The notes beneath the pieces were generated by a model, which ran no database searches, had not been told where the DNA came from, and saw only the letters and a list, made by a program, of their open reading frames with translations. From Rhizobium glycinendophyticum (GTDB lineage Bacteria > Pseudomonadota > Alphaproteobacteria > Rhizobiales > Rhizobiaceae), in the NCBI RefSeq assembly GCF_006443685.1, contig NZ_VFYP01000003.1:124001-188000 (forward strand): DNA of 64,000 nucleotides. Reading direction: 5' to 3'. Shown here piece after piece: positions 36,161 through 45,175 of the stretch. Position 1 is the stretch's first letter, and every line of letters starts with the position of its first letter. A program made the translations under genes and the position numbers.

Positions 36161-37084
36161 ATGAGCGCGATCCAGACGGCCCCCGAACATGCCAAATCGC
36201 GCGACATCCGAAACCGCTGGCTCCTGAGCTTCCCGGCCCTCCTCATCATCTTTGTCGCCGCCATTGGCCCGCTCTTCGTGATGCTGGTCTATTCATTCCT
36301 TGCCAAGGGCGATTACGGCGATGTGAAGCCCTGGGAATTCTCCACCGAAGGCTGGTTTTCGGTCTTCTTCGAGCGAGACATCTTCGATGATACGTTCGGA
36401 CTCGCGAGCGCCCATCTGTCGATCATCTGGCGGTCGCTGAAGCTCTCCTTCTACACGACCATCCTCACCTTGATCCTCGGCTTCCCCACCGCCTATTTCA
36501 TCGCGACGCGGCCGCAGAAGACCCGCGAAATCTGGGTCTTCCTGATCACAATCCCGTTCTGGACCAACTTGCTGATCCGCACCTTTGCCATGCAGCAGGT
36601 CATCCGCAACGAAGGCATCGTCAACAATCTCTTGACGTGGCTCGGCGTCATCAAGAGCCCGCTGCAGATCATCTACACCGATACGGCGACCCTCTTGGGC
36701 ATGGCCTATGTCTACCTGCCGCTGATGGTGCTGCCACTGTATGCTTCGATCGAGAAACTCGACTTCCGTCTGGTCGAGGCCGGATATGATCTCTATGCCA
36801 GCCGCTTGCAGGTGCTGTGGCGCATCGTCATCCCGCTGGTGAAGCCCGGCCTGATCGCCGGTTCCATCCTCGTCTTCATCCCCTCGCTTGGTGCTTATGT
36901 CATTCCCCGCGTGCTCGGCGGCGGCAAGAACATGATGCTCGGAAACCTGATCGAGATGCAATTCGGCGCCGGCCGCAACTGGCCGCTGGGTGCTGCCATG
37001 TCTATCACGCTGATGATCCTGGTCACGCTGGCCCTGGTCTTCTATGTCCGCAATGCCTCGAAGTCGGGAGCCGGCCATGTCTAA
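36161..37084 (+). CDS. Polyamine-type ABC transporter permease (PotB-like)
   Basis: 307 residues from the ATG at 36161, two bases after the ATPase stop. Six membrane segments; the EAA loop is VEAGYDLYASRLQVLWRIVI near 205-225. An N-terminal RNRWLLSFPALLIIFVAAIG anchor helix begins near residue 17. It pairs with the next permease. The open frame further upstream reads through the ATPase gene in another phase and is not coding. Confidence 0.9.
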   Translation: MSAIQTAPEHAKSRDIRNRWLLSFPALLIIFVAAIGPLFVMLVYSFLAKGDYGDVKPWEFSTEGWFSVFFERDIFDDTFGLASAHLSIIWRSLKLSFYTTILTLILGFPTAYFIATRPQKTREIWVFLITIPFWTNLLIRTFAMQQVIRNEGIVNNLLTWLGVIKSPLQIIYTDTATLLGMAYVYLPLMVLPLYASIEKLDFRLVEAGYDLYASRLQVLWRIVIPLVKPGLIAGSILVFIPSLGAYVIPRVLGGGKNMMLGNLIEMQFGAGRNWPLGAAMSITLMILVTLALVFYVRNASKSGAGHV

Positions 37085-37886
37085 TCGCCGTTTCGACATC
37101 CAGAGCCAGCCCGGCTTCGGCCTGATCGCAATGATCACCTTCTTCGCGCTCTACCTGCCGATCGCAGCCCTCGTCGCGTATTCCTTCAATGCGAGCGACA
37201 GCCTTTCCGTCTGGGGCGGCTTCTCGTTCCGCTGGTTCGTCGCCGCCTCGCACAATCTCGCCGTCCAGGATGCGGCGATCCGCTCGCTGATCATTGCGCT
37301 TTGGGCGGCGGGCCTTGCTACCATCACCGCCACCATGGCAGCGCTGGCCACCACGCGCACGGAAGGCTATCGCGGCCTGACGCTGAAATACGCCGCGATC
37401 AACCAGCCACTGATGGTCCCGGAAATCGTCACCGCCGTGGCCCTCTTGATCGTCTTCTCGCGGATCAAGGTCTGGACCGGTTATTCCGGCCTCGGCTACC
37501 TGATCGCAGCCCATACCGCGTTTTGCATTCCCTTCGCATACCTGCCCATCCGGGCACGGTTGGAGAGTATGGACCTGACGCTCGAAAGAGCCGCGGCCGA
37601 TCTCTATGCAACACCCTGGCGCGCCTTCCGCTATGTGACGCTGCCGCTTCTGCGTCCCGCCATCATTGCCGGCTTCATGCTCGCCTTCGTCATTTCGCTC
37701 GATGACGTCGTCATCACCGAATTCGTCAAATCCGGCGGGCAGGACACTTTGCCAACCTACATGCTCGGCCAGATCCGCCGGGAAACGACACCCGAAATCA
37801 ACGCGATCGCCAGCATCTTCCTGGCGCTGTCGACCGTGCTGATCGTGGTCTTCTTCTTCATCAACCGGCGCAAGCCGCAAGCCTGA
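37077..37886 (+). CDS. Polyamine-type ABC transporter permease (PotC-like)
   Basis: 269 residues from the ATG at 37077, overlapping the previous gene by eight bases. Six predicted spans and the EAA loop LERAAADLYATPWRAFRYVT near 175-195; the C terminus ends with a helix and NRRKPQA. PotC-type length and motif are normal. Confidence 0.9.
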   Translation: MSNRRFDIQSQPGFGLIAMITFFALYLPIAALVAYSFNASDSLSVWGGFSFRWFVAASHNLAVQDAAIRSLIIALWAAGLATITATMAALATTRTEGYRGLTLKYAAINQPLMVPEIVTAVALLIVFSRIKVWTGYSGLGYLIAAHTAFCIPFAYLPIRARLESMDLTLERAAADLYATPWRAFRYVTLPLLRPAIIAGFMLAFVISLDDVVITEFVKSGGQDTLPTYMLGQIRRETTPEINAIASIFLALSTVLIVVFFFINRRKPQA

Positions 37887-37915
37887 CATCAATCAAAAAC
37901 AGAGAGGAACGGAGA

Positions 37916-38956
37916 ATGACAATGAAATGGATGAGCACGACGGCGATCGCCACGCTCACGCTGCTGACCGTTGCCGGCGCCGCATCGGCCGCAGGTGAAC
38001 TCAACATCTACAACTGGGGCGACTATACCAGCCCCGAACTGATCAAGAAGTTCGAAGAGCAGTTCGACGTCAAGGTAACGATCACCGACTACGATTCCAA
38101 CGACACGGCACTCGCCAAGGTTCGCGCCGGTGGCCATGGCTTCGACATCGTCGTACCCTCCGCCAACTACATGCCGATCTGGATCAACGAGGGCCTGCTG
38201 CTCGAATCCCGTCCCGACCAGATGGAAAATTTCAAGAATGTCGACGCCCGCTGGGTCGATGTCGCGTGGGATCCGGGCCGCCACTATTCCGTTCCGTGGC
38301 AGTGGGGCGTGACCGGCATCGGCGTCAACACCAAGTTCTACAAGGGTGACATCAACACCTCCGCCATCTTCCTCGATCCGCCGGAAGAACTGGTCGGCAA
38401 GCTCAACGTCACGCCGGAAATGAACGACGTGCTCTTCGCCACGATCAAATATTTCGGCGGCAGCTGGTGCACGACCGACAAGGACCTCCTGCGCAAGGTG
38501 CGTGACAAGCTGGTCGAAGCCAAGGCCAAGTGGCTCGCCATGGATTACAGCGTCACCGATAAGCTGCCCACGGGCGACTACGCCGGCGTCTACTACTGGA
38601 ACGGCGCCATCATGCGCTCGCGCCTGCAGAACCCGGAGGTCAAGTTCGGCTATCCGAAGGAAGGCTATCCGGTCTTCATGGATAGTGCCGCGATCCTCAA
38701 GGACGCCAAGAACGTCGACAACGCCAAGGCCTTCCTGAACTTCATCATGGCCCCGGAAAATGCGGCCATGCTGTCAAATTTCGCCAAATATGCGAACGGC
38801 ATCAAGGGCTCGGAAGAGTTCATGGACGCCGCCATGAAGGATGCGCCAGAACTCGTCGCGCCACCTGAACTGGAAAAGGCCGGGGAATTCCTGCTCACCT
38901 GCGAGCCGGACGTTCAGCAACTTTACTCGAAGATCTGGACCGAAGTTCAGAAGTAA
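37916..38956 (+). CDS. Polyamine-type ABC transporter binding protein (PotD/PotF-like)
   Basis: 346 residues; GAGGAACGGAGA precedes the ATG. The signal peptide ends at ASA/AGELN (about residue 25). Mature start GELNIYNWGDYTSPELIKKF is the PotD/PotF hallmark, followed by DYDSNDTALAKVRAGGHGFD and PWQWGVTGIGVN. It delivers spermidine/putrescine-like or other amino-containing solutes. The downstream NylB-like hydrolase and amidohydrolases suggest the ligand may be an amide or lactam compound rather than a simple polyamine; that is inference. Confidence 0.9.
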   Translation: MTMKWMSTTAIATLTLLTVAGAASAAGELNIYNWGDYTSPELIKKFEEQFDVKVTITDYDSNDTALAKVRAGGHGFDIVVPSANYMPIWINEGLLLESRPDQMENFKNVDARWVDVAWDPGRHYSVPWQWGVTGIGVNTKFYKGDINTSAIFLDPPEELVGKLNVTPEMNDVLFATIKYFGGSWCTTDKDLLRKVRDKLVEAKAKWLAMDYSVTDKLPTGDYAGVYYWNGAIMRSRLQNPEVKFGYPKEGYPVFMDSAAILKDAKNVDNAKAFLNFIMAPENAAMLSNFAKYANGIKGSEEFMDAAMKDAPELVAPPELEKAGEFLLTCEPDVQQLYSKIWTEVQK

Positions 38957-38986
38957 CGCCGACCTAACAGCAAGACCTGACATGAA

Positions 38987-39011
38987 CGGGAGAGCTCTAC
39001 CGGCTCTCCCG
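38987..39011 (+). terminator. Hairpin just after the binding-protein gene
   Basis: CGGGAGAGC (38987-38995) pairs with GCTCTCCCG (39003-39011), loop of seven, no T tract. It ends 18 bases before the next ATG. Its place after the binding-protein gene suggests 3' protection of that part of the mRNA. Confidence 0.5.
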
Positions 39012-39028
39012 CACGGGAGCCTTTTGCC

Positions 39029-40210
39029 ATGACCACCCGCTTCCAGGCGAACTACGGCTTTGAACGCTCGGATGTGACGCTCGCCACCTGGCGAACGGCG
39101 CCCTATAGCCGCTGGAGCTTTAGCCATGCGGACGAGATCGTTCCGAGTGCCCTGATCCCGGCAACCGTCGAAAGACCTGAGAGACCGGTGGACGCGACGG
39201 ATCTCCTGTCGCGCAGCTTGAGTGATGGCCTTGCCGGGAAGCCGTCGATCGGCGCGTTTCTCGATTACGCCCATACCGATGCCTTCGTGCTGATGAAGAG
39301 GGGCGCGGTCGTCGCCGAGCATTACGCCCCGCAGTCGGACATCAACCAGCGCCACATCGTCTTTTCGATCAGCAAGTCGCTGACGGCTCTCGTCATCGCC
39401 ACGCTGGAAAACGATGGACTGATGGACCCGCAGGCACCGGTCACCAGCCTGTTGCCGGAAGCCGCAGGCTCGGCTTACGGCGACTGCACCATCCGCGACG
39501 TGCTCGACATGCGCGTCAGCCTTGCCTTCGACGAGGCCTATCTCAACACCGACGGCGCCTATGCCCGCTATCGTCGGGCAACGCTCTGGAACCCGGCCGT
39601 CGCGGGCCAGCCGGCAGAGACGCTGCTATCCTTCCTGCTGACCCTTAAGAAGGCGGACCACGCCCATGGCGGTCCGCACTTCTACGCCTCACCCAATTCC
39701 GACCTGCTCGGCATCCTGATCGAACGCGCCACCGGCGAACGCTATGCAGACGTCATGTCGGAGCGCCTTTGGAAGCCGCTCGGCGCCTATCATCATGCGA
39801 GCATTACCGTCGACGCCGAAGGCTCGGCGCGGGCTGCAGGCGGCATTTCGGTCACCGCCCGCGACCTTGCCCGTGTCGGCGAAATGCTGCGCCAGGACGG
39901 CATGGTCGACGGCAAGCGTATCGTTCCCAAGGTCTGGATTGGCGACATGCTGACGGCGGGCGATCATCAGGCCTGGGTCGATGGCCATCCCAATTTCTTC
40001 CCGAATGGCCGCTATCGCAGCCAGTGGTACCAGTCCGGCGAAGCCGACGGCGCATTCGCAGCGATCGGGATCCACGGCCAATGGCTCTATGTCGACCCCT
40101 CGACCGAAACCGTGGTCGTCAAGCTCTCCTCGCAACCCAATCCGCTCGACGACGAGCTGAAACACGACAACTTCGCCTTCTTCCGCGCGCTCTCAGCGCT
40201 GGATCTCTAA
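39029..40210 (+). CDS. Serine hydrolase of the beta-lactamase fold, NylB (6-aminohexanoate-dimer hydrolase)-like
   Basis: 393 residues, close to NylB (392). The SxxK motif is S113-ISK116 (IVFSISKSLTALV), almost the same positions as NylB S112 and K115, and Y219 in HFYASPNSD matches NylB Y215. No signal peptide is visible. Relatives hydrolyse linear amide dimers or carboxyl esters. Its place between a Pot-type importer and two amidohydrolases, with an amidase-signature enzyme across the control region, favours an amide substrate. An esterase or beta-lactamase-like activity remains possible. Confidence 0.82.
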   Translation: MTTRFQANYGFERSDVTLATWRTAPYSRWSFSHADEIVPSALIPATVERPERPVDATDLLSRSLSDGLAGKPSIGAFLDYAHTDAFVLMKRGAVVAEHYAPQSDINQRHIVFSISKSLTALVIATLENDGLMDPQAPVTSLLPEAAGSAYGDCTIRDVLDMRVSLAFDEAYLNTDGAYARYRRATLWNPAVAGQPAETLLSFLLTLKKADHAHGGPHFYASPNSDLLGILIERATGERYADVMSERLWKPLGAYHHASITVDAEGSARAAGGISVTARDLARVGEMLRQDGMVDGKRIVPKVWIGDMLTAGDHQAWVDGHPNFFPNGRYRSQWYQSGEADGAFAAIGIHGQWLYVDPSTETVVVKLSSQPNPLDDELKHDNFAFFRALSALDL

Positions 40211-40235
40211 CGCATTTCTCCTAATGGAAAAGACC

Positions 40236-41918
40236 ATGTCCCAGACCGCAGACCTGATCATCACCAATGCCCGTGTCCTCACCATGGATACGGATCACCC
40301 GACGGCCGAAGCCGTCGCTGTGGCCGGCAACCGCATCTTCGCAGTCGGCACGACATCCGAGGTCGAAGCCTTGGCAGGCCCCGCCACCCGCAAGCTCGAT
40401 GCCGCGGGCGCCACCGTCATGCCCGGATTCAACGAAGCCCATATGCACATCTTCCCCGGTTCGGTGTCGCTGCGCCAGCTGAACCTGCATGGCATCCAAG
40501 GCTTCGAGGCGCTCAAGGCCGCCATTCTCGACTATGCGGAAAAGAACCCCGACGAGCCGCTGCTGATGGGCTTTTCTGCCGACTATTCGATCATCTCGCT
40601 GACCGAGCCCTGCACCCGCCATCACCTAGACGCCATCCTGCCCGACCGCCCATTTATGATGTTTGCGCCTGATCACCACACCGCCTGGGCCAACACTGCG
40701 GCCTTGAAAAAAGCCGGCATCCTCAAGGGCAAGGACGTCGGCGTCGGCAACGAGATCGTCATGGGAGAGGATGGCCTGGCAAACGGCGAACTTCGCGAGG
40801 GCAATGCTTTCGGCCCGGTCTCGGCGCTGGCGTCAACTGGCGGGCGCGAAGAGCTCGGCATGGTTACCGGCATGGACCCGGAAAACGTAACTGCAGAGCA
40901 GTTCGCGCTCGACCGCGCCATCCTGAAGGCCGGTCTCGATTACTGCGCCTCCTGGGGCGTAACCTCGATCCAGAATTTCGACGGCAACCACTACCAGCTC
41001 CGCCTGATGCGCGATCTTGAGCTGTCTGGCGAGCTCTCCTGCCGCATCCGCATTCCCTATCACATGAAGAATTTCATGGCGCTTTCGGATCTCGACAAAG
41101 CTGCAAGCTGGAAGGCGGAATTTGCCACCGACATGTTGCGCGGCGATTTCGTCAAGGTCTTCATGGACGGCGTCATCGACAGCCAGACGGCCTATATGCT
41201 CGACGGCTACGGCGACCGCCCCGGCTACACCTATGAGCCGCTGTTCACGCCGGAAGCCTTCAACGCGATCGCGACCAAGGCGGACGCGCTCGGCCTGCAG
41301 GTTGCCGTGCATGCCATCGGCAGTGCCGCGATCCGCCAGACGCTCGACGGCTATGAGACCGCCCTGAAGGCGAATGGCAAGAAGGACAACCGCCACCGCA
41401 TCGAACATATCGAGGTGATCCACCCCGACGACATCCCACGCTTTGCCACCCTTGGCGTGGTCGCCTCCATGCAGCCGGTCCACTATCCCGGCGGCACATG
41501 CTTCCCCGCCGAGCCGACGACGGCCAAGATTGGCGAAGACCGCTGGGCCTATTCCTATGCCTGGCGCACGATGAAGAACGCAGGCGCCACGGTCGTCTTT
41601 GCCTCGGACTGGCCTGTCTCCCCCGTCTCGCCCTTCCAATGCATCCAGGACGCCGTCACCCGCAAGCCGTGGAAAGACGGGCTGCCCGATGAGCGCTTCA
41701 CGCTGCAGGAATCGCTGGAGGCCTACACATCAATCGGTGCCTGGGTTGAATTCATGGAAGATCGCAAAGGCAAGCTGAAGCAAGGTTTCCTCGCCGACAT
41801 CGTCATCCTCAATACCGATATCGAAGCCGTGGCACTCGACCAGATCATGGAGACGGTGCGCGCCGCAGTGACCATCTGCGACGGCAAGATCACCTATAAG
41901 GCACAAGAGCAGGCCTGA
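40236..41918 (+). CDS. YtcJ-like metal-dependent amidohydrolase, copy 1
   Basis: 560 residues from the ATG at 40236, which has GGAAAAG just before it; an ATG at 40224 is possible but lacks one. Amidohydrolase_3 pattern: MPGFNEAHMHIFPG (HxH metal ligands), QVAVHAIGSAAIRQTLDGY, HRIEHIEVIHPDD and FASDWPVSP. The family opens amide or cyclic C-N bonds; substrates are mostly unknown. It is closely similar to the next gene along its whole length. Confidence 0.88.
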   Translation: MSQTADLIITNARVLTMDTDHPTAEAVAVAGNRIFAVGTTSEVEALAGPATRKLDAAGATVMPGFNEAHMHIFPGSVSLRQLNLHGIQGFEALKAAILDYAEKNPDEPLLMGFSADYSIISLTEPCTRHHLDAILPDRPFMMFAPDHHTAWANTAALKKAGILKGKDVGVGNEIVMGEDGLANGELREGNAFGPVSALASTGGREELGMVTGMDPENVTAEQFALDRAILKAGLDYCASWGVTSIQNFDGNHYQLRLMRDLELSGELSCRIRIPYHMKNFMALSDLDKAASWKAEFATDMLRGDFVKVFMDGVIDSQTAYMLDGYGDRPGYTYEPLFTPEAFNAIATKADALGLQVAVHAIGSAAIRQTLDGYETALKANGKKDNRHRIEHIEVIHPDDIPRFATLGVVASMQPVHYPGGTCFPAEPTTAKIGEDRWAYSYAWRTMKNAGATVVFASDWPVSPVSPFQCIQDAVTRKPWKDGLPDERFTLQESLEAYTSIGAWVEFMEDRKGKLKQGFLADIVILNTDIEAVALDQIMETVRAAVTICDGKITYKAQEQA

Positions 41919-41943
41919 GAGCCGGCAGCAGAGGAAACGTCCG

Positions 41944-43617
41944 ATGACCGCGACAGCAGACATCATCATCTTCAACGGCCGCGTCCGCACCATGGACGAC
42001 AGCCGCCCCGAGGCCCAGGCCGTGGCGCTGGCGGGCAACCGCATCCTGGCCGTCGGCACAGATGCCGAGATTGCCACCCTCGCCGGCACCTCCACCCGCC
42101 GTATAGATGCCAAGGGCGGCACGGTCATGCCGGGCTTCAACGAGGCCCACATGCACATCTTCGGCGGCTCGGTGGCGCTCGGCGAACTCTCGCTCTTCGG
42201 CGTCAAGGGCTTCGACGCGTTGTCGGCGGCCGTGACGGCCTATGCCGCCGAGAACCCGGATCTGCCGCTGCTGGTCGGCCAGTCGACCGATTACACCATC
42301 CTCTCCGAAGAAGAGCGTGTCACGCGCCATCATCTCGACCGGATCATCTCCGACCGTCCCCTGCTGCTCGTCGCCCCAGATCGCCATACCGGCTGGGCGA
42401 ATACCATAGCGCTGAAAATGGCCGGCATCCTGGAAGGTCGTGATGTCGGCGTCGGGAATGAGATCGTCATGGGCGAAGACGGCCTCGCCACCGGCGAACT
42501 GCGTGAAACGAACGCCATGCGCCCCGTTGCCACGATGAGCATCACCGGCGGGCGCGAAGGCCTCGGCGTCGGGACGGGCGGCGAACCCGATGAGGTAACG
42601 GCGGAGGAACGCGCACGCGACATCGCTGTCCTGAAGAACGGCCTCGCCTACTGCGCCTCGCTCGGCATCACCTCTTTCCAGAACATGGACGGCAACCTCT
42701 ACCAGCTCGAGATGCTGCAGGAGATCGAAGAGACCGAAGGTCTGCCGGTGCGCGTGCGCATGCCCTTCCACATGAAGAATTTCATGCCGCTTTCCGACCT
42801 TACAGACAAGGCGGCCGCCTGGCGGGCGCGCTTCGACAGCGACAAGCTGCGCTGCAACTTCGTCAAATTGTTCATGGACGGCGTTACCGAAGGCGAGACC
42901 GCCGTCTTCGTCGATGACTATGCCCATAAGCCCGGTTGGAAGGGCGAACCGCTCTTTTCCGCTCAGCACTTCAATCAGGTCGCCATAGAAGCCAACAGAC
43001 TCGGCCTTCCCGTCGCCGTCCACGCCATCGGCGACGGGGCGGTGCGAATGGTGCTCGACGGCTACCAGGCATCGATTGACGCCAATGGCCCGCGCGACAA
43101 CCGCAACCGCATCGAACATATCGAGGTGGTTCATCCCGACGACATCAAGCGATTTGCAACGACCGGCACTGTCGCCTCGATGCAGCCGACCCATCCGCCG
43201 GGCTCCGCCGGCCTGCCGCTCGAACCCTATCTCACCTTCATCGGCCGAGAGCGCTGGCCTTATGCCTTTGCCTGGAAGACCCTGGTCGATGCCGGTGCAA
43301 AGATCGTCTTTGCCACAGACTGGCCGGTCTCGCCGCTGCCGCCGCTCCACTGCATCCACGACGCCATGACGCGTAGAGCCTGGGCCGACGACATGCCGGA
43401 TCACCGCCTGAGCCTCGACGAAACGCTCGCCGCCTATACCAAGACCAGCGCATGGGTGGAGTTCATGGAGGACCGCAAGGGCATGCTAAAGCCGGGCTAT
43501 TACGCCGACGTCGTCGTCCTGTCGGGTGACATCGCGTCTGTTGAGAGCGAAGCTATCGCCCGCCTGAACGTTGTTCTGACTGTCTGCGACGGCAGGATCA
43601 CCCACGAGATAGAATAG
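41944..43617 (+). CDS. YtcJ-like metal-dependent amidohydrolase, copy 2
   Basis: 557 residues; AGGAAACG precedes the ATG. Same motifs as its neighbour: MPGFNEAHMHIFGG, VAVHAIGDGAVRMVLDGY, NRIEHIEVVHPDD, FATDWPVSP. Shared blocks such as DVGVGNEIVMGEDGLA and HMKNFM(A/P)LSDL show the two arose by tandem duplication and then diverged. The gap between them is 25 bases and they belong to the transporter operon. Two enzymes for related substrates, or for successive steps, are the simplest reading. Confidence 0.88.
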   Translation: MTATADIIIFNGRVRTMDDSRPEAQAVALAGNRILAVGTDAEIATLAGTSTRRIDAKGGTVMPGFNEAHMHIFGGSVALGELSLFGVKGFDALSAAVTAYAAENPDLPLLVGQSTDYTILSEEERVTRHHLDRIISDRPLLLVAPDRHTGWANTIALKMAGILEGRDVGVGNEIVMGEDGLATGELRETNAMRPVATMSITGGREGLGVGTGGEPDEVTAEERARDIAVLKNGLAYCASLGITSFQNMDGNLYQLEMLQEIEETEGLPVRVRMPFHMKNFMPLSDLTDKAAAWRARFDSDKLRCNFVKLFMDGVTEGETAVFVDDYAHKPGWKGEPLFSAQHFNQVAIEANRLGLPVAVHAIGDGAVRMVLDGYQASIDANGPRDNRNRIEHIEVVHPDDIKRFATTGTVASMQPTHPPGSAGLPLEPYLTFIGRERWPYAFAWKTLVDAGAKIVFATDWPVSPLPPLHCIHDAMTRRAWADDMPDHRLSLDETLAAYTKTSAWVEFMEDRKGMLKPGYYADVVVLSGDIASVESEAIARLNVVLTVCDGRITHEIE

Positions 43618-43622
43618 AAGCG

Positions 43623-44300
43623 ATGGGCACAGCGAAGACAGAGACCGTTGAGAGAGCCAGGCCCGCAGGCGTAAAACTGGCGGCGGGCGCGACGCGCAAG
43701 GGCGTGGAAACGCGCAATCGCATCATCAAGGGTGCGCGGGAAGCTTTGGAGCAAGGGGGAATGGAAGCGCTGACCACGCGCCGCATTGCTGCTTCCGCCA
43801 AGGTCAAGCTGGCAACGCTGCATTACTACTTCGACAGCAAGGAAGGCCTTCTCCTCGCGGTCCTCGAAGACCTGATCGCCGATATGGAAGAAGCCTATCG
43901 CCAGGACGTGGCCCTGCCCAAGGCGCCCGAGGATCGGGTCGAGGCGCTGATCAGGGCCAGCTGGCGCTATATCCAGCGCACCCGCGACAAGCAGATCGCC
44001 CAGACGGAACTGACGCTCTATGCATTACGCACCAAAGGCTCCGAGTGGCTCGCCGCCCGCCAGTACAACGCCTATATCGATTTCTACGGCCATCTCGTCT
44101 TCGAGGATGACAAGGATGATGAACTGCGCCGCATCGGGCGTTCAGTGGCGCGCCAGATGCTGATCGGCATAGACGGCATCATCCTCCAGAGCTACGCCCT
44201 GCAGGATCTCTCAGCCTCCAATGACGACATCGAAGCCCTGATTATTGCCATGCGAGGCTACTTCCGCCGTCTGATGGCCGAGCGCGAAAAGGGCCGCTAA
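43623..44300 (+). CDS. TetR-family transcriptional regulator
   Basis: 225 residues. HTH at about 27-75: NRIIKGAREALEQGGMEALT, TRRIAASAKVKLATLHYYFD, SKEGLLLAVL. The ligand-binding helices follow. It is the last gene of the rightward operon, five bases after the second amidohydrolase, so it probably represses this operon in response to its substrate. Its stop overlaps the stop of the opposing lactonase gene by four bases. Confidence 0.9.
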   Translation: MGTAKTETVERARPAGVKLAAGATRKGVETRNRIIKGAREALEQGGMEALTTRRIAASAKVKLATLHYYFDSKEGLLLAVLEDLIADMEEAYRQDVALPKAPEDRVEALIRASWRYIQRTRDKQIAQTELTLYALRTKGSEWLAARQYNAYIDFYGHLVFEDDKDDELRRIGRSVARQMLIGIDGIILQSYALQDLSASNDDIEALIIAMRGYFRRLMAEREKGR

Positions 44301-45136
44301 TCCAGCTGCCAGATGCGCTTGGCATTTTTCGAGAAGAGCTTCTCCTTTTCCTCGACGGTGCAGCCATGAAGGAGCGCCTGCGTCGTCGCGACCCAGGTGG
44401 AGAGCCCACCCCCCAGCGTGCAGACAGGCCAGTCGGAGCCCCAGATCGCACGATTAAACCCAAAGGTTCCGATCGTATGCTCGAAATAGGGTTTCAGGTC
44501 TTCCAGGGTCCAATTGTCGAGATCGCCATAGGCGGGGATACCAGAGATCTTGACACGAACATTGTCTCGTTTCGCGATCTCGGAAATGCCTGTTTTCCAG
44601 CTCGCATAGCCATGCCCCTTGATATCCGGAACACCGCAGTGGTCGAGGATGAAGGTAACGTCAGGCGCTAGGTCGAGCAGCGCCTTTGCCTTGTCGATCT
44701 GGTGCGGCAACATGCAGAGGTCAAAGGTGAGGCCAGTGCCCGACAGACGCTTGATATTCTCGCGAAACAGCGCGCCCTCCGAGACATCATCGGGCACGAC
44801 ATGGAGCACCCGGCGGAAGCCTTTGACGAAGGGGTTGGCCCGCTGCATTTCGAGATAAGCGGCAAAGCCCGGATCTTCGGGTCGGCAGGCGGCGATCACG
44901 CCGCGAAGCAGGCTGCTTTCTTCGCGTGACAGATTTTGCACCATCTGGGTTTCAGCTGAGATGTCCGTAACCGCGACATCCACCTCCATATGAAGCACCG
45001 AGGAGATGCCGAGCCGCCTCGCCTCGCGACTATAGCGCTCATAGGTGAAATCTGCGTCGAGCGCCGGTTCACTCTTCAGCCAGGGATAGGTCAGCCGGTC
45101 ACGGTAAATCAGGTGGAGATGGGTATCGATAATCAT
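44297..45136 (-). CDS. Amidohydrolase-family lactonase, L-fuconolactonase-like
   Basis: 279 residues. Metal site IDTHLHL at 3-9, FILDHCGVPDIKG near 180 and AIWGSDWPVCTLGG near 236 are typical of the amidohydrolase_2 branch that includes L-fucono-1,5-lactonase, L-rhamnonolactonase and PDC lactonase. The nearby SDR and FAH genes fit the non-phosphorylated deoxysugar pathway, which favours a sugar-lactonase. Transcribed leftwards, as is the IclR gene 39 bases upstream of it. Confidence 0.82.
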   Translation of the reverse strand: MIIDTHLHLIYRDRLTYPWLKSEPALDADFTYERYSREARRLGISSVLHMEVDVAVTDISAETQMVQNLSREESSLLRGVIAACRPEDPGFAAYLEMQRANPFVKGFRRVLHVVPDDVSEGALFRENIKRLSGTGLTFDLCMLPHQIDKAKALLDLAPDVTFILDHCGVPDIKGHGYASWKTGISEIAKRDNVRVKISGIPAYGDLDNWTLEDLKPYFEHTIGTFGFNRAIWGSDWPVCTLGGGLSTWVATTQALLHGCTVEEKEKLFSKNAKRIWQLD

Positions 45137-45175
45137 GAAGGGCCCCTCCCAAGGCCGTGAAGTGAAAGTCTCTGC

